The notes below the pieces were generated by a model. That model saw only the letters and a program-made list of their open reading frames with translations, searched no databases and had not been told where the DNA came from. Shown here in pieces: positions 37,214 through 47,850 of a stretch of DNA of 64,000 bases. Source of the stretch: Gammaproteobacteria bacterium (lineage in GTDB: Bacteria > Pseudomonadota > Gammaproteobacteria > Pseudomonadales > Halieaceae); NCBI GenBank assembly GCA_030427085.1, contig JAUHXH010000004.1, positions 434,001-498,000 on the forward strand, read 5' to 3'. Every line of letters starts with the position of its first letter. Positions within the stretch are counted from its first letter, which is position 1. Both the position numbers and the translations under genes were made by a program.

Positions 37214-38356
37214 ATGCTAATAGCCGTTCCAAGGGAGATGCATCCTGGTGAAAACCGGGTTCCCGTTATTCCCGACGTTGCCAAGAAATTGGTGCGCCTG
37301 GGAGCCGAAGTTACCGTCGAGTCCGGCATGGGTGCCGGCAGCGGTTTTTCCGATGAGGAATACCGCGAGGCGGGCGCCACCATCAGTAGTGACCGCAACA
37401 CACTGATCGGCAGCGCCGACATTATTCTCCGTATCCGCAAGCCGGCGTTGGATGAAGTCAGCCTGATGAAAAAAGGCTGTATTCACATCAGCTTCCTGGA
37501 CCCGTTCAACGAACATGAACTGGTGAAGGCCCTGCAAGCGCAGGGTGTGACTGCGATCAGTATGGAGATGATTCCCCGCACTACCCGCAGCCAGAAAATG
37601 GACGCGCTGAGCTCCCAGGCCAACCTGGCGGGCTACGTGATGGTGATGCTGGCCGCACAGCACTTGCCCAGAATCTTCCCCATGATGATGACCCCGGCGG
37701 GCACCCTGAAACCGGCCAAAGTCTTCGTCATCGGCGCCGGAGTCGCGGGCCTGCAGGCCATTGCCACCGCCAAGCGCCTGGGCGCCAAGGTCACCGCCTT
37801 CGACACCCGCCCGGTAGTAGCCGAGCAGGTGCAGTCCCTCGGCGCGAAGTTCCTCGAGATCGACCTCGGTGATACCGGCGAAACCTCTGGCGGTTACGCC
37901 AAAGAGCTGACCCCCGAGCAGATTCAGTTACAGCGCGACGCCCAGAAAGCCGTCATCGCTGAATCCGACGTGGTCATCACCACCGCCCAGGTGTTCGGCC
38001 GCAAACCGCCGGTGATCGTTACCCGCGACATGGTCGAGGGCATGGCTCCCGGCTCCGTGGTCGTCGATATGGCTGCCGAGACCGGCGGCAACGTGGAAGG
38101 CTCAGTACCGAACGAAGTGGTAGACGTGAACGGCGTGACCGTTGTGGGGCAGGGCAACCTGGCCAACGAAGTGTGCCGCGACGCCTCCCAGATGTACGCC
38201 GCCAACCTGTTCAACCTGGTGGAAGACGCCTGGGATGAAGAGGCGAGCAGCTTCAAAGTCGACTTCGACCACGACATCCTGCCCGGCTGCATCATCACCC
38301 ACGACGGGGCGATTGTGCACGACACCATCAAGAACATTATCGAGGGAGGTGCCTGA
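37214..38356 (+). CDS. pntA: NAD(P) transhydrogenase subunit alpha 1 (NAD-binding)
   Basis: This is the 380-residue soluble domain I of the proton-pumping transhydrogenase, which makes NADPH from NADH at the expense of the proton gradient. The family N-terminus MLIAVPREMHPGENRVP starts at ATG 37214. VIGAGVAGLQAIATAKRLGA is the NAD-binding loop. The alpha subunit is split from its membrane part, as in Rhodospirillum rubrum and unlike E. coli. It leads a three-gene operon. Confidence 0.96.
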   Translation: MLIAVPREMHPGENRVPVIPDVAKKLVRLGAEVTVESGMGAGSGFSDEEYREAGATISSDRNTLIGSADIILRIRKPALDEVSLMKKGCIHISFLDPFNEHELVKALQAQGVTAISMEMIPRTTRSQKMDALSSQANLAGYVMVMLAAQHLPRIFPMMMTPAGTLKPAKVFVIGAGVAGLQAIATAKRLGAKVTAFDTRPVVAEQVQSLGAKFLEIDLGDTGETSGGYAKELTPEQIQLQRDAQKAVIAESDVVITTAQVFGRKPPVIVTRDMVEGMAPGSVVVDMAAETGGNVEGSVPNEVVDVNGVTVVGQGNLANEVCRDASQMYAANLFNLVEDAWDEEASSFKVDFDHDILPGCIITHDGAIVHDTIKNIIEGGA

Positions 38357-38358
38357 TC

Positions 38359-38650
38359 ATGGTCGCAGCAGAAGTATTCCTGACCTTCATCCTGGTACTG
38401 GCGATCTTCCTCGGTTTCGAGCTGATCAACAAAGTACCGGCAACCCTGCACACACCGCTGATGTCCGGTGCCAATGCGATTTCCGGCATCACCGTGGTGG
38501 GCGCCATAAGCCTGGCCGGCACTGGCCAGCAAGACCTGGCCAACTGGCTCGGCGCGGGCGCCGTGGCTCTGGCCACCATCAACGTGGTGGGCGGCTACAT
38601 GGTGACCGACCGCATGTTGGCCATGTTCAAGAAGAAGGAGGGCGGCCAGA

Positions 38651-38658
<8 letters not shown>
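38359..38658 (+). CDS. NAD(P) transhydrogenase subunit alpha 2 (membrane)
   Basis: This 99-residue membrane subunit corresponds to the C-terminal part of E. coli PntA. FLTFILVLAIFLGFELINKV and HTPLMSGANAISGITVVGA are the first two helices of about three. It starts 2 bp after the alpha 1 stop behind a GGGAGGT site and overlaps pntB by 8 bp. Confidence 0.95.
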
Positions 38659-40003
<1,345 letters not shown>

Positions 40004-40021
40004 GTTTTTTTAGCCTTGCTG

Positions 40022-40056
40022 AAGGCCTGCTCTCTTATTGAGGGTGGGCCTTTTTT
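40022..40056 (+). terminator. Rho-independent terminator of the pnt operon
   Basis: The stem AGGCCTGCTCTC-TTATT-GAGGGTGGGCCT pairs throughout as RNA, allowing three G-U pairs. It is followed by a run of T. Confidence 0.85.
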
Positions 40057-40110
40057 GTGGGTGTTGGTATTTGGGTATTTGGGTTTTTGTTTGATGGAGC
40101 TTCGTAGGAC

Positions 40111-40229
40111 GGCCCACGAAGCGATTCCCTCTGTTCCGGAACCGCCAAACGGCGTCATCCATGACAGGCTGCGCTCGGGCCATCCTTGGCCCGAGAGCTT
40201 CCTCCACAGAGGGAATCGCTTCGCGGGCC
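40111..40229. repeat. Nested palindromic element, copy 1
   Basis: Outer arms of 23 bp (40111-40133 and 40207-40229, one mismatch) enclose an inner hairpin CTCGGGCC-ATCCTT-GGCCCGAG (40174-40195). Between them is the core CCATGACAGGCTGC. It forms part of a 415-bp gap between pntB and the lipoprotein gene that holds no gene. The core recurs in copy 2 on the other strand while both stems differ. Confidence 0.8.
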
Positions 40230-40274
40230 TCGGCACATGCCAACGAACAGCGTAGGGAATTACGCTCGGTATGA

Positions 40275-40389
40275 GGCGGGAGGTGAAACCTGTTTTGCAG
40301 GGAGCTCAGGCGCCATGGATGGCGCCTGTGCAGCCTGTCATGGACGACGCTTTTTGGCGGTCCCGGCAAAACAGGTTTCACCTCCTGCC
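40275..40389. repeat. Nested palindromic element, copy 2 (inverted relative to copy 1)
   Basis: Outer arms of 24 bp (40275-40298 and 40366-40389, one mismatch) enclose a perfect inner hairpin CAGGCGCCAT-GG-ATGGCGCCTG (40307-40328). The reverse strand has the same CCATGACAGGCTGC core and ACCGCCAAA segment as copy 1. It looks like a dispersed REP-like or miniature element; no transposase is near. Confidence 0.8.
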
Positions 40390-40418
40390 GGAAAAAGCGC
40401 TCCAGAGTTTCGCGCTAG

Positions 40419-41201
40419 CTATTCACGCTTCAACTGAATAGTCCCAACCGCCGGCGACCCGGTAGTAAAGTTCACCGTGTAATCCATCATGATCGTGTTC
40501 CGGGTCACGGGGCCGCTGGCGATGTAGGAGTCGAAGCCTGGTAGCGGTAACTCGGGAATTTCAAAGGTGAGAATCCCGTTGGCATCCAACTCCGCTACAA
40601 CGCGTGCTTCAACACCCTGAATCGTGTGAATGGCATCGTAGCTGAAGCGGCCGTCGGCATTGGGCATGATGTTTACTGTGACAGGTGGGGGATTGGAGCC
40701 GCCGAAGACATTGCCGTCCACGTCGTTGGTGATCGTGATGCTGCCGTTGGATTGGCGTTCGATCATGGTGGTCATGTCGCCGCGCGATCCGAAGGTTTCG
40801 TTGTGCCATTCGCCGCGCCAGGTGCCGCGCAGGACATTGTTGAGGTTGGCGAATTGAGGGGCGAGGAAGAAGACTTCGTCGCTGTTCAGGAAGCCCATCA
40901 GTGTGTCGTTGCCGCCAAATTCCGAGGTGAACAGGTCACAGGGTTCGCGCTTGTTACCGCAAAAATGCCGGCCGGCTTTTTTCCAGCCGATGAAGATGAA
41001 GCCGTCGTTGGGGACGGCGACGAAGGATTCGTCGAAGAAGATATCCACCACGTCAACGTCGCAGGATTGGCCGGCTTTGCAATCGACGAGGTCGGAGACC
41101 GTGATTACGCCGCCGCCATTGGGCACGACGATGCGAATTTTGCAGCCTGCGACCAGCAGAGTTGAAAGTGTAATGAGTAGAATCCAGCGTAGTTTTTTCA
41201 T
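40419..41201 (-). CDS. Hypothetical lipoprotein
   Basis: The 260-residue protein starts with a lipoprotein signal, MKKLRWILLITLSTLLVAGC (Cys20). A cysteine-bearing beta module at about 35-80 (CKAGQSCDVDVVD, GFIFIGWKKAGRHFCG) resembles the bacterial InlB-B/Listeria-Bacteroides type repeat. The rest is beta-rich with no known motif. Start ATG 41201 has a GGGGGAA site. It is divergent from nrdR. The function is unknown. Confidence 0.75.
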   Translation of the reverse strand: MKKLRWILLITLSTLLVAGCKIRIVVPNGGGVITVSDLVDCKAGQSCDVDVVDIFFDESFVAVPNDGFIFIGWKKAGRHFCGNKREPCDLFTSEFGGNDTLMGFLNSDEVFFLAPQFANLNNVLRGTWRGEWHNETFGSRGDMTTMIERQSNGSITITNDVDGNVFGGSNPPPVTVNIMPNADGRFSYDAIHTIQGVEARVVAELDANGILTFEIPELPLPGFDSYIASGPVTRNTIMMDYTVNFTTGSPAVGTIQLKRE

Positions 41202-41292
41202 TGTGTTCCCCCGTAGATACAGCGCCCTCGCCTCTCTCTGAGCATAGACGGACTGTGATATTCTTCCACCAATTCGCCCTCGGAACCCCGCC

Positions 41293-41778
41293 ATGCATTG
41301 CCCGTTTTGCGCCGCCGATGACACCAAAGTAATTGATTCTCGCCTCGTTGCCGAGGGCGACCAGGTTCGCCGTCGTCGGGAGTGCGTGAGTTGTCATGAA
41401 CGCTTCACGACGTATGAGGTGGCGGAGTTGGTGATGCCGCGGTTGGTGAAGCAAAACGGTAGTCGCGAGCCTTTCAATGAAGAGAAGCTCCGTGCGGGCT
41501 TTATGCGGGCGCTGGAGAAGCGTCCGGTGTCGGTGGAGGATATTGAGGCGGTGATCAACCAGATCAAGCATGCGTTGCGCGCGACGGGCGAGCGGGAGGT
41601 GAAGTCGCTGGTGGTGGGTGAACTGGTCATGGAACACCTGCGTGAGCTGGACCAGGTGGCCTATGTGCGTTTCGCCTCGGTTTATCGCAGTTTCCAGGAC
41701 CTCTCTCAATTCCGCGATGAAATTGAACGACTCGAGGCTGATCCCGGTCAGGCGTCTACTGACCAGCCTGAGCACTGA
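41293..41778 (+). CDS. nrdR: Ribonucleotide reductase transcriptional repressor
   Basis: NrdR senses ATP/dATP through an ATP-cone and represses nrd operons by binding paired NrdR boxes. The 161-residue protein has the zinc ribbon (CPFC and [12 protein letters not shown]) and the ATP-cone ([18 protein letters not shown]). It heads the riboflavin operon 10 bp before ribD, as in many gammaproteobacteria. Confidence 0.96.
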   Translation: MHCPFCAADDTKVIDSRLVAEGDQVRRRRECVSCHERFTTYEVAELVMPRLVKQNGSREPFNEEKLRAGFMRALEKRPVSVEDIEAVINQIKHALRATGEREVKSLVVGELVMEHLRELDQVAYVRFASVYRSFQDLSQFRDEIERLEADPGQASTDQPEH

Positions 41779-41788
41779 AGCTACCCCT

Positions 41789-42904
41789 ATGTTTTCCGCC
41801 CTCGATACCGAGCTGATGTCGCGCGCCTTGCGCCTGGCGCGGCGGGGTCGGTTCTGGGCGCGGCCCAATCCGCATGTAGGCTGTGTGTTGTGGCGCGACG
41901 GACGGGTTATAGGCGAGGGTTTTACGCAGCCTGCCGGTGGTAATCACGCGGAGGTGGAAGCTTTGTCGGCCGCGGGGGATGCCCGCGGCGCCACTGCCTA
42001 TGTCACTTTGGAGCCCTGCAATCATCGGGGTCGCACGGGGCCGTGTTCGGAAGCGTTGCTGGAAGCGGGTGTGGCCCGTGTGGTGGCGGCCATGGAGGAC
42101 CCGAATCCGCAAGTGGCTGGCGCTGGCCTGGCGCGATTGCGGGACGCGGGGGTGGCGGTGAGCAGTGGGCTGCTGGCCGCTCAGGCTGAGGCGACCATCG
42201 CTGGCTTTGTGCAGCGGATGCGCACAGGGCGGCCTCGTGTACGCATCAAGATGGCTATGTCGCTGGACGGCCGAACGGCTATGGCCAGCGGTGAGAGTCA
42301 GTGGATTACCGGGCCGGCTGCGCGCGCGGATGTGCAGCGCTTGCGAGCGGCCAGTTGTGCCATTCTCACGGGCTCCGGCACAGCGTTGGCGGATGACTGC
42401 TCCCTGACTTTGCGCCCTGCGGAGTTGGGTTTGTCGCCTGAATTGGCGGAGCGGGCATTGGCTCACCCCCCGCTGCGAGTGCTGCTGGATAGGCAAGGCC
42501 AGCTGCCAGCCAGCGCCCGGATATTTGATGATTCATCCCCCACGTTGGTACTTGGCGCCGATGGCGCCACACCGGCGGCGCCCAAGGTGGAATTTGAGGC
42601 ACTGCCGGTGGTTGACGGCGCCCTGGACCTGGCCGCTGCCATGCACGCCCTCGGCGCGCGGCAAATCAATGAAATTCTGGTAGAATCTGGCCCCCGCCTC
42701 GCCGGGGCCCTGTTACGGGCCGGGTTGGCGGACGAGATTGTGGTGTATATGGCGCCCATTTTGATGGGTAGCAACGCCCGGCCTCTACTCGATTTACCAC
42801 TGGCCAGCATGGCCGACAAAGTCCCGCTCGAGGTCACTGACCTGCGCCGGGTGGGCGAGGATTGGCGCTACAGCATTCGTGTGGGCCAGCACAAACAGGA
42901 TTAA
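41789..42904 (+). CDS. ribD: Bifunctional riboflavin deaminase/reductase
   Basis: RibD deaminates and then reduces the pyrimidine product of GTP cyclohydrolase II. The 371 residues comprise an N-terminal deaminase with zinc ligands in NHAEVEAL and PCNHRGRTGPCSEAL, and a C-terminal reductase (KMAMSLDGRTAMASGESQW). ATG 41789 gives MFSALDTELMSRALRLAR. It is 2 bp before ribE. Confidence 0.95.
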   Translation: MFSALDTELMSRALRLARRGRFWARPNPHVGCVLWRDGRVIGEGFTQPAGGNHAEVEALSAAGDARGATAYVTLEPCNHRGRTGPCSEALLEAGVARVVAAMEDPNPQVAGAGLARLRDAGVAVSSGLLAAQAEATIAGFVQRMRTGRPRVRIKMAMSLDGRTAMASGESQWITGPAARADVQRLRAASCAILTGSGTALADDCSLTLRPAELGLSPELAERALAHPPLRVLLDRQGQLPASARIFDDSSPTLVLGADGATPAAPKVEFEALPVVDGALDLAAAMHALGARQINEILVESGPRLAGALLRAGLADEIVVYMAPILMGSNARPLLDLPLASMADKVPLEVTDLRRVGEDWRYSIRVGQHKQD

Positions 42905-42906
42905 TC

Positions 42907-43563
42907 ATGTTCACAGGCATCATCCAGGCGGTAGGCGAGGTGATCGCGGCCCAGCCCAGCGGCGGCGATTTGCGCCTGCGCATCCATACCGGGAAATTAC
43001 CGCTGGATGACGTGGCGCTGGGCGACAGTATCGCCACCAATGGCTGCTGCCTGACTGTGGTGGAATTGCCTGGCGACGGCTTTTGGGCCGATGTGTCGGT
43101 TGAAAGCCTGAATTTCACTACGCTGGGGCAACTCAAGCCCGGTTCAGCCGTGAATCTGGAGAAGGCGCTGACCGCAACTACGCGGCTTGGCGGGCACATT
43201 GTGAGCGGCCATGTGGACGGTGTTGGCGAGGTGGTTTCGCTGGAGCGGGACGCTCGCTCTGTGCGTTTTCGCCTGCGCGCGCCTGACGGACTGGCCAAAT
43301 ATATTGCCCACAAGGGCAGCATTTGTGTCGATGGCACCAGCCTTACCGTGAATGCCGTGGAAGGGGCTGAGTTTGAACTCAATATCATTCCACAGACCAT
43401 GGTCGAGACGCTGTTCAGCGAGTACCGGGTAGGCACTCGCGTAAATCTGGAAGTCGATTTGATTGCCCGCTATCTGGAGCGCCTGATGTTGGGCGAAGCC
43501 GCCGCCGAGCCCACGGCAGCCGGCCTGACCCGTGCCGCACTCGGCGAGCACGGCTACCTTTAA
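42907..43563 (+). CDS. ribE: Riboflavin synthase alpha chain
   Basis: This enzyme dismutates two 6,7-dimethyl-8-ribityllumazines to riboflavin. The 218-residue protein is a tandem of two lumazine-binding barrels, the first starting MFTGIIQAVGEV, the second with GHIVSGHVDGVGEV. ATG 42907 is the family start. Confidence 0.96.
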   Translation: MFTGIIQAVGEVIAAQPSGGDLRLRIHTGKLPLDDVALGDSIATNGCCLTVVELPGDGFWADVSVESLNFTTLGQLKPGSAVNLEKALTATTRLGGHIVSGHVDGVGEVVSLERDARSVRFRLRAPDGLAKYIAHKGSICVDGTSLTVNAVEGAEFELNIIPQTMVETLFSEYRVGTRVNLEVDLIARYLERLMLGEAAAEPTAAGLTRAALGEHGYL

Positions 43564-43588
43564 TTTCCGCATACCCCGGACACAGAAC

Positions 43589-44704
43589 ATGGAACTGAAT
43601 ACCGTCGAAGAAATTATCAGCGACATCCGCCAGGGGCGAATGGTGGTGCTGCTGGACGACGATGCCGACAGCCACAATGAAGGTGTGGTGATGATGGGCG
43701 CCGAACATGTGGCGGCCAGCCATGTGAACTTCATGGCGCGGCAGGCCCGAGGCCTGGTTTGCCTGGCGATGACGCAGGAGCGCTGCGAGCAGCTCGACTT
43801 ACCCCCGATGGTGGATACGCCGGCCGGGGAAAAATCCAACTTTACCCTCTCCATTGAGGCCGCCGTGGGTGTCGATACCGGCATCTCTGCGGCTGATCGG
43901 GCGCTCACGGTACAGGCCGCCGTTGCGCCCCACGCCAAGGCCCAGGATATCGTTCAACCGGGTCACATTTTCCCGCTGACCGCCGTACCTGGCGGTGTGC
44001 TGGTGCGAGCCGGGCACACCGAGGCGGCGATCGATTACGCGCGGCTGGCCGGATTGTTGCCAGCCGCGATGATCGCCGACATCCTGACGCCCGAAGGGGA
44101 ACTGGCCGACGCCTCCGAACTGGTGGAGTTCGCCGCGCACCACAATCTGAAGATGGGCAGCATCGCCGACCTCATTCACTTCCGCATGGTCAACGAGCGA
44201 ACGATTCGTCGAGTGAGGGAAGGCGAGGTACAAACCGCTTTTGGACCGCTGCAACTGGTAGCCTATCGCGATCAGGCGGCCGACGGTGTCCACCTGGCAC
44301 TTAGCAGTGGCGATATACGCAACGATGAACCCACCCTGGTCCGCGTGCATGCCAGTTCGGTCATGCGCGATCTGGTGTGTACTGAAGTGGCGGGCCGCTC
44401 GGGCTGGAATCTGGCCAAATCCCTTGCCCGCGTCGCCCGGGACGGTGGTGTTGTGGTGCTGCTTGCCCGCGAGGAGCGCACGGATCAATTGTTGCACAGC
44501 CTGGACATGGCGCTGGGTACAGAAAACATCGCCAGCCGCGCCCCGGGTAATTCCTACACCACAGTGGGCCTGGGCTCCCAAATACTGCGCGACCTCGGGG
44601 TGGGCAAGATCCGCCTGATGGGTGCGCCGATGAAGTACAATGCTATCTCCGGCTTTGATCTGGAGGTGGTCGAGTTTGTTGACCCCCCGGCCGACCGGGA
44701 CTGA
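43589..44704 (+). CDS. ribB: DHBP synthase-like / degenerate GTP cyclohydrolase II fusion protein
   Basis: The 371-residue RibBA-type fusion should make 3,4-dihydroxy-2-butanone 4-phosphate. Its N-terminal domain aligns well ([22 protein letters not shown]), but the metal motif DDEDRENEGD is replaced by [11 protein letters not shown] (residues 23-33), losing the Arg, the Glu ligand and the final Asp. The C-terminal cyclohydrolase II region lacks the zinc cysteines ([17 protein letters not shown] where functional ribA has three). The second loss is common in Pseudomonas-type RibB, and ribA at 47851 covers it. The first is unusual and puts the catalytic activity in doubt. Confidence 0.85.
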   Translation: MELNTVEEIISDIRQGRMVVLLDDDADSHNEGVVMMGAEHVAASHVNFMARQARGLVCLAMTQERCEQLDLPPMVDTPAGEKSNFTLSIEAAVGVDTGISAADRALTVQAAVAPHAKAQDIVQPGHIFPLTAVPGGVLVRAGHTEAAIDYARLAGLLPAAMIADILTPEGELADASELVEFAAHHNLKMGSIADLIHFRMVNERTIRRVREGEVQTAFGPLQLVAYRDQAADGVHLALSSGDIRNDEPTLVRVHASSVMRDLVCTEVAGRSGWNLAKSLARVARDGGVVVLLAREERTDQLLHSLDMALGTENIASRAPGNSYTTVGLGSQILRDLGVGKIRLMGAPMKYNAISGFDLEVVEFVDPPADRD

Positions 44705-44720
44705 ACACAAGGATACGAGC

Positions 44721-45191
44721 ATGAGTGATATCAAGACCGTGGAAGGTGACTTCACTGGTGGCAAGGGCAATTACGCCCTGGTGGTAGGGCGCTGGAACAG
44801 CTTTGTAGTTGAGCACCTGCTGGAAGGCGCCATCGACGCGCTGAAACGCCACGGCGTGGGCGAAAAGCAAATCACCGTGGTGCGCGCCCCTGGTGCCTTT
44901 GAAATCCCCCTGGTCTGCAAAAAAGTTGCTGCCAGTGGCGATTACGACGCCATCGTGGCCCTTGGCGCGGTGATCCGCGGCGGTACGCCCCACTTTGAAT
45001 ATGTGGCCGGCGAGTGCACCAAAGGCCTGGCTCAGGTCACCATGGAATACGGCATCCCGGTGTCCTTCGGCGTACTCACAGTGGATACCATTGAGCAGGC
45101 GGTTGAGCGCTCCGGCACCAAGGCCGGCAACAAGGGCGCCGAGGCGGCACTGTCGGCGCTGGAAATGGTCAGCCTGCTGGGCAAACTGTAG
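44721..45191 (+). CDS. ribH: 6,7-dimethyl-8-ribityllumazine synthase
   Basis: RibH condenses the ribitylaminopyrimidine with DHBP. The 156-residue subunit has the motifs [23 protein letters not shown] and [14 protein letters not shown], the last with the catalytic His. ATG 44721 follows AAGGA. Confidence 0.96.
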   Translation: MSDIKTVEGDFTGGKGNYALVVGRWNSFVVEHLLEGAIDALKRHGVGEKQITVVRAPGAFEIPLVCKKVAASGDYDAIVALGAVIRGGTPHFEYVAGECTKGLAQVTMEYGIPVSFGVLTVDTIEQAVERSGTKAGNKGAEAALSALEMVSLLGKL

Positions 45192-45200
45192 GTTTTACTG

Positions 45201-45650
45201 GTGAGCAACTCCTCGTCCAATAATCTGGCTGCACAGCGCCGCAAGGCCCGGCACTACGGGCTGCAGGCGCTGTATCAGTGGCACATGGCCGGCGCTGATC
45301 TCTCCACCATCGAGGCGGAATTTCGTGGTGATTATGACTTCCGGAACGTCGACCTGGATTATTTCCAGGCAATAGTTCACGGCGTGCCGAGCCAAACCGA
45401 CGAACTGGAAGCCATTCTGACTCCCTTGCTCGACCGCTCGTTGGACGAGCTTGATCCCATCGAGCGCAGCCTGCTGCGGATGGGCACTTTCGAGCTCAAG
45501 GATCGGCTGGATGTGCCCTACAAAGTGGTGATCAACGAAGCTGTGGCGCTGGCGAAGAAGTTCGGTGCCACCGACGGGCACAAGTACATCAACGGTGTGC
45601 TGGACAAAGCGGCCCGCCAATTACGCAAGGCGGAAGTCGAAGCCGGCTGA
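45201..45650 (+). CDS. nusB: Transcription antitermination factor NusB
   Basis: NusB with NusE/S10 binds boxA of rRNA leaders. The 149-residue all-helical protein shows RRKARHYGLQALYQWHMAG and the C-terminal VINEAVALAKKFG and YINGVLDKAAR. The start is GTG 45201, nine bp after ribH. Its stop overlaps the thiL start by one base (TGATG). Confidence 0.95.
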   Translation: MSNSSSNNLAAQRRKARHYGLQALYQWHMAGADLSTIEAEFRGDYDFRNVDLDYFQAIVHGVPSQTDELEAILTPLLDRSLDELDPIERSLLRMGTFELKDRLDVPYKVVINEAVALAKKFGATDGHKYINGVLDKAARQLRKAEVEAG

Positions 45651-46579
45651 TGGCCCTGGGCGAATTCGGCATCATCCAGCGCTATTTCTCGGCGCTGGGC
45701 AGCGCTGACGATGTGGTACTGGGCGTGGGCGATGACTGCGCCCTGCTACAACTCCAACCCGGCGAAGAACTCGCCGTTTCCACCGACACTGCCGTTGAGG
45801 GGGTTCACTTTCCCGAGGACGGCTTTCCCGAAGATATTGCCTACCGCTGCGTGGCTGCCGCCGCCAGCGACCTGGCTGCCATGGGAGCCAGGCCGCTGGG
45901 TATGACGCTGTCCCTGACCCTGCCATCCGTTGATGAGCTGTGGTTACAGGCCTTCAGTGAAGGGCTCGCTGCCGTGGTGAAAGCCACTGGGCTGCCTCTG
46001 GTGGGCGGTGACACTACGCGCGGTCCGCTGACCATCGGCGTGCAGGTATTGGGTGCCGTGCCTGCGGGGTTGGCACTGCGGCGTGAGGGCGCAGCGGTAG
46101 GCGACCAACTTTGTATGTCAGGAAACCCCGGCGATGCAGCAGGTGGACTCGCGCTGTTGCAGGGCGAGTGGTTGCCCGAGCCGGAGTTTGGCGAACACCT
46201 GTACCAGCGTTTCTATCGTCCCTCCTCGCGGCTGAAACTGGGCCAGTCCCTGCTTGGTGTGGCGACTTCGTGTATCGATATATCGGACGGTATGCTGGCG
46301 GATGCCGGCCATCTCGCAGACGCCTCCGGTGTACGACTGCGAATTGATCCCGAACGGCTACCGCTGTCAGCCGCCCTGCAAAGTCATCCGGCCCCGCAGC
46401 AAGCGCTGCAGTGGGCACTCGGTGGTGGCGACGACTACGAACTCCTCTTCACCCTGCCCGCCGGAGCCGACTGCCCCCCGGGCTGTACGGTCATAGGCGA
46501 GGTACTGGACGGCAGCGGTGTGGAGTGCCCGATCGAATTTGATACGCGCTCAGGCTTTGAGCATTTTGCCGAGGGCTGA
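45650..46579 (+). CDS. thiL: Thiamine-monophosphate kinase
   Basis: ThiL makes thiamine diphosphate from the monophosphate with ATP. The 309-residue protein has the AIR-synthase-like fold with GVGDDCALLQ, STDTAVEGVHF, CISDGMLADAGHL and the substrate loop GGGDDYELLF. It is in the nusB-thiL-pgpA arrangement. Confidence 0.95.
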   Translation: MALGEFGIIQRYFSALGSADDVVLGVGDDCALLQLQPGEELAVSTDTAVEGVHFPEDGFPEDIAYRCVAAAASDLAAMGARPLGMTLSLTLPSVDELWLQAFSEGLAAVVKATGLPLVGGDTTRGPLTIGVQVLGAVPAGLALRREGAAVGDQLCMSGNPGDAAGGLALLQGEWLPEPEFGEHLYQRFYRPSSRLKLGQSLLGVATSCIDISDGMLADAGHLADASGVRLRIDPERLPLSAALQSHPAPQQALQWALGGGDDYELLFTLPAGADCPPGCTVIGEVLDGSGVECPIEFDTRSGFEHFAEG

Positions 46580-46631
46580 CCGCCCGGTGCTGGCGGTGTA
46601 AGCTGGCTGACATAAGAATTCGGATTCAGCG

Positions 46632-47120
46632 ATGACGGCAGTTACTCCCCAACCTTTCCGAGACCCGGTGCAATTCCTTGCCTTCGGCTTTGGCAGTGGC
46701 CTGTCTCCCCGCGCTCCCGGTACCGTGGGTACGGTGGTGGCGGTTCCTCTGTATGCAGCGATGGCCGGGCTGCCCCTGCCCTACTACAGCGCGGTGTTAG
46801 TGCTTACCTTCCTGCTGGGTGTTTATCTGTGCGGCGCGGCCAGCCGTCGCCTCGGGGTGCACGACCACGGGGGCATCGTCTGGGATGAGTTTGTCGGTTA
46901 CTGGATCACCATGTGGGCGCTCCCGGCGCATTGGACCTGGGCACTGGCAGGCTTCGTCCTGTTTCGCCTGTTCGATATTCTGAAGCCCTGGCCAATCCGC
47001 TGGTTGGACCGGCGTGTCCACGGCGGCTTCGGCATTATGATCGACGACGTACTGGCGGGCATATTTGCCTGCGCAATACTGCATGGCGTACGCGTGTTGT
47101 GGTTTACGGGGGCCGCATGA
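46632..47120 (+). CDS. pgpA: Phosphatidylglycerophosphatase A
   Basis: PgpA dephosphorylates phosphatidylglycerophosphate in the inner membrane. The 162-residue protein has FGSGLSPRAPGTVGT, WDEFVGYWITMWA and PIRWLDRRVHGGFGIMIDD, the last two with the acidic catalytic residues. Four hydrophobic segments are visible. The stop overlaps the next start as ATGA. Confidence 0.94.
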   Translation: MTAVTPQPFRDPVQFLAFGFGSGLSPRAPGTVGTVVAVPLYAAMAGLPLPYYSAVLVLTFLLGVYLCGAASRRLGVHDHGGIVWDEFVGYWITMWALPAHWTWALAGFVLFRLFDILKPWPIRWLDRRVHGGFGIMIDDVLAGIFACAILHGVRVLWFTGAA

Positions 47121-47743
47121 GATTTGTGTTGTTGCTACTGGGGCTGTTCGCCCTGCCGGTATTCGCTGCGGAAGTGGAGGTTCAGGCCCTGTTTCGCGAC
47201 GCCGCGCTGGTAACGGTGGACGGCCAGCAGAAACTGCTGCGCAAAGGCGAAAGCCTGGGCGGTGTCACGCTGCTGTCGGCCGATTCACGGGCTGCAGAGT
47301 TGGACATAGACGGCAAAAAGCACAGCCTGGGTGTGCACCGGCGGATCGTGAGCAATTATCAGGCGCTGGAAAAACGCGAGGTCGCCATTCGCCGCAATGA
47401 CAACGCCCAGTACATCACCGGCGCCATCATCAATGGCAGGCGCGTCAACGTGCTGGTCGACACCGGCGCCAATATCATGGCCCTGAACAGCGGCCACGCC
47501 ACCGCTCTTGGCATCGATTACCGTGCCGGCCAACCCGCCCGCCTCGCCACCGCCGGCGGTAAGGTGCAGGCATGGCGCGTAACCCTGGATTCTGTCGATC
47601 TGGCGGGCATGCGGGTAGATCATGTGGATGCCACCGTGGTGGAGGGCGCCGACCCGGAGATCATCCTGTTGGGGATGAGCTATTTGAATCATGTGGAGAT
47701 TAACGAGTCGGGTGGGGTATTGCGCTTGAGTCGGGGGTATTGA
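47117..47743 (+). CDS. Exported retropepsin-like aspartic protease (TIGR02281-type)
   Basis: The 208-residue protein has a signal peptide (MRFVLLLLGLFALPVFAAE) and a C-terminal single-chain retropepsin-like domain with the active Asp in NVLVDTGANIMALNS and the flap-end ILLGMSYLNHVEI. It is probably periplasmic; the substrate is unknown. It is coupled to pgpA by a 4-bp overlap. Confidence 0.85.
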   Translation: MRFVLLLLGLFALPVFAAEVEVQALFRDAALVTVDGQQKLLRKGESLGGVTLLSADSRAAELDIDGKKHSLGVHRRIVSNYQALEKREVAIRRNDNAQYITGAIINGRRVNVLVDTGANIMALNSGHATALGIDYRAGQPARLATAGGKVQAWRVTLDSVDLAGMRVDHVDATVVEGADPEIILLGMSYLNHVEINESGGVLRLSRGY

Positions 47744-47811
47744 GGGCCCCGGAGCGCGCATTTTCGGCCACCCCCGCACCTTTGCAACGCCTGTGAAACC
47801 CCGGGGTCTAC

Positions 47812-47820
47812 TGTTAGAAT
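47812..47820 (+). promoter_or_regulatory. Extended -10 promoter of ribA
   Basis: TG-T-TAGAAT lies 31 bp before the GTG start of ribA. The -35 region is weak (TGTGAA at 17 bp). Transcription from here would start near 47827, which argues against an in-frame GTG at 47821. Confidence 0.5.
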
Positions 47821-47850
47821 GTGCGCCCTTTTCCCATTCGGACACCTAAC

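Noticed and set aside
40100-40400. CRISPR array or tRNA in the gap after pntB
   Set aside because: The repeats are two nested palindromes with differing arms, not regular direct repeats with spacers, and no tRNA cloverleaf or T-loop sequence is present.
43589-44704. Fully bifunctional RibBA
   Set aside because: The C-terminal half lacks the zinc cysteines and a complete ribA lies at 47851; the N-terminal motif is also altered.
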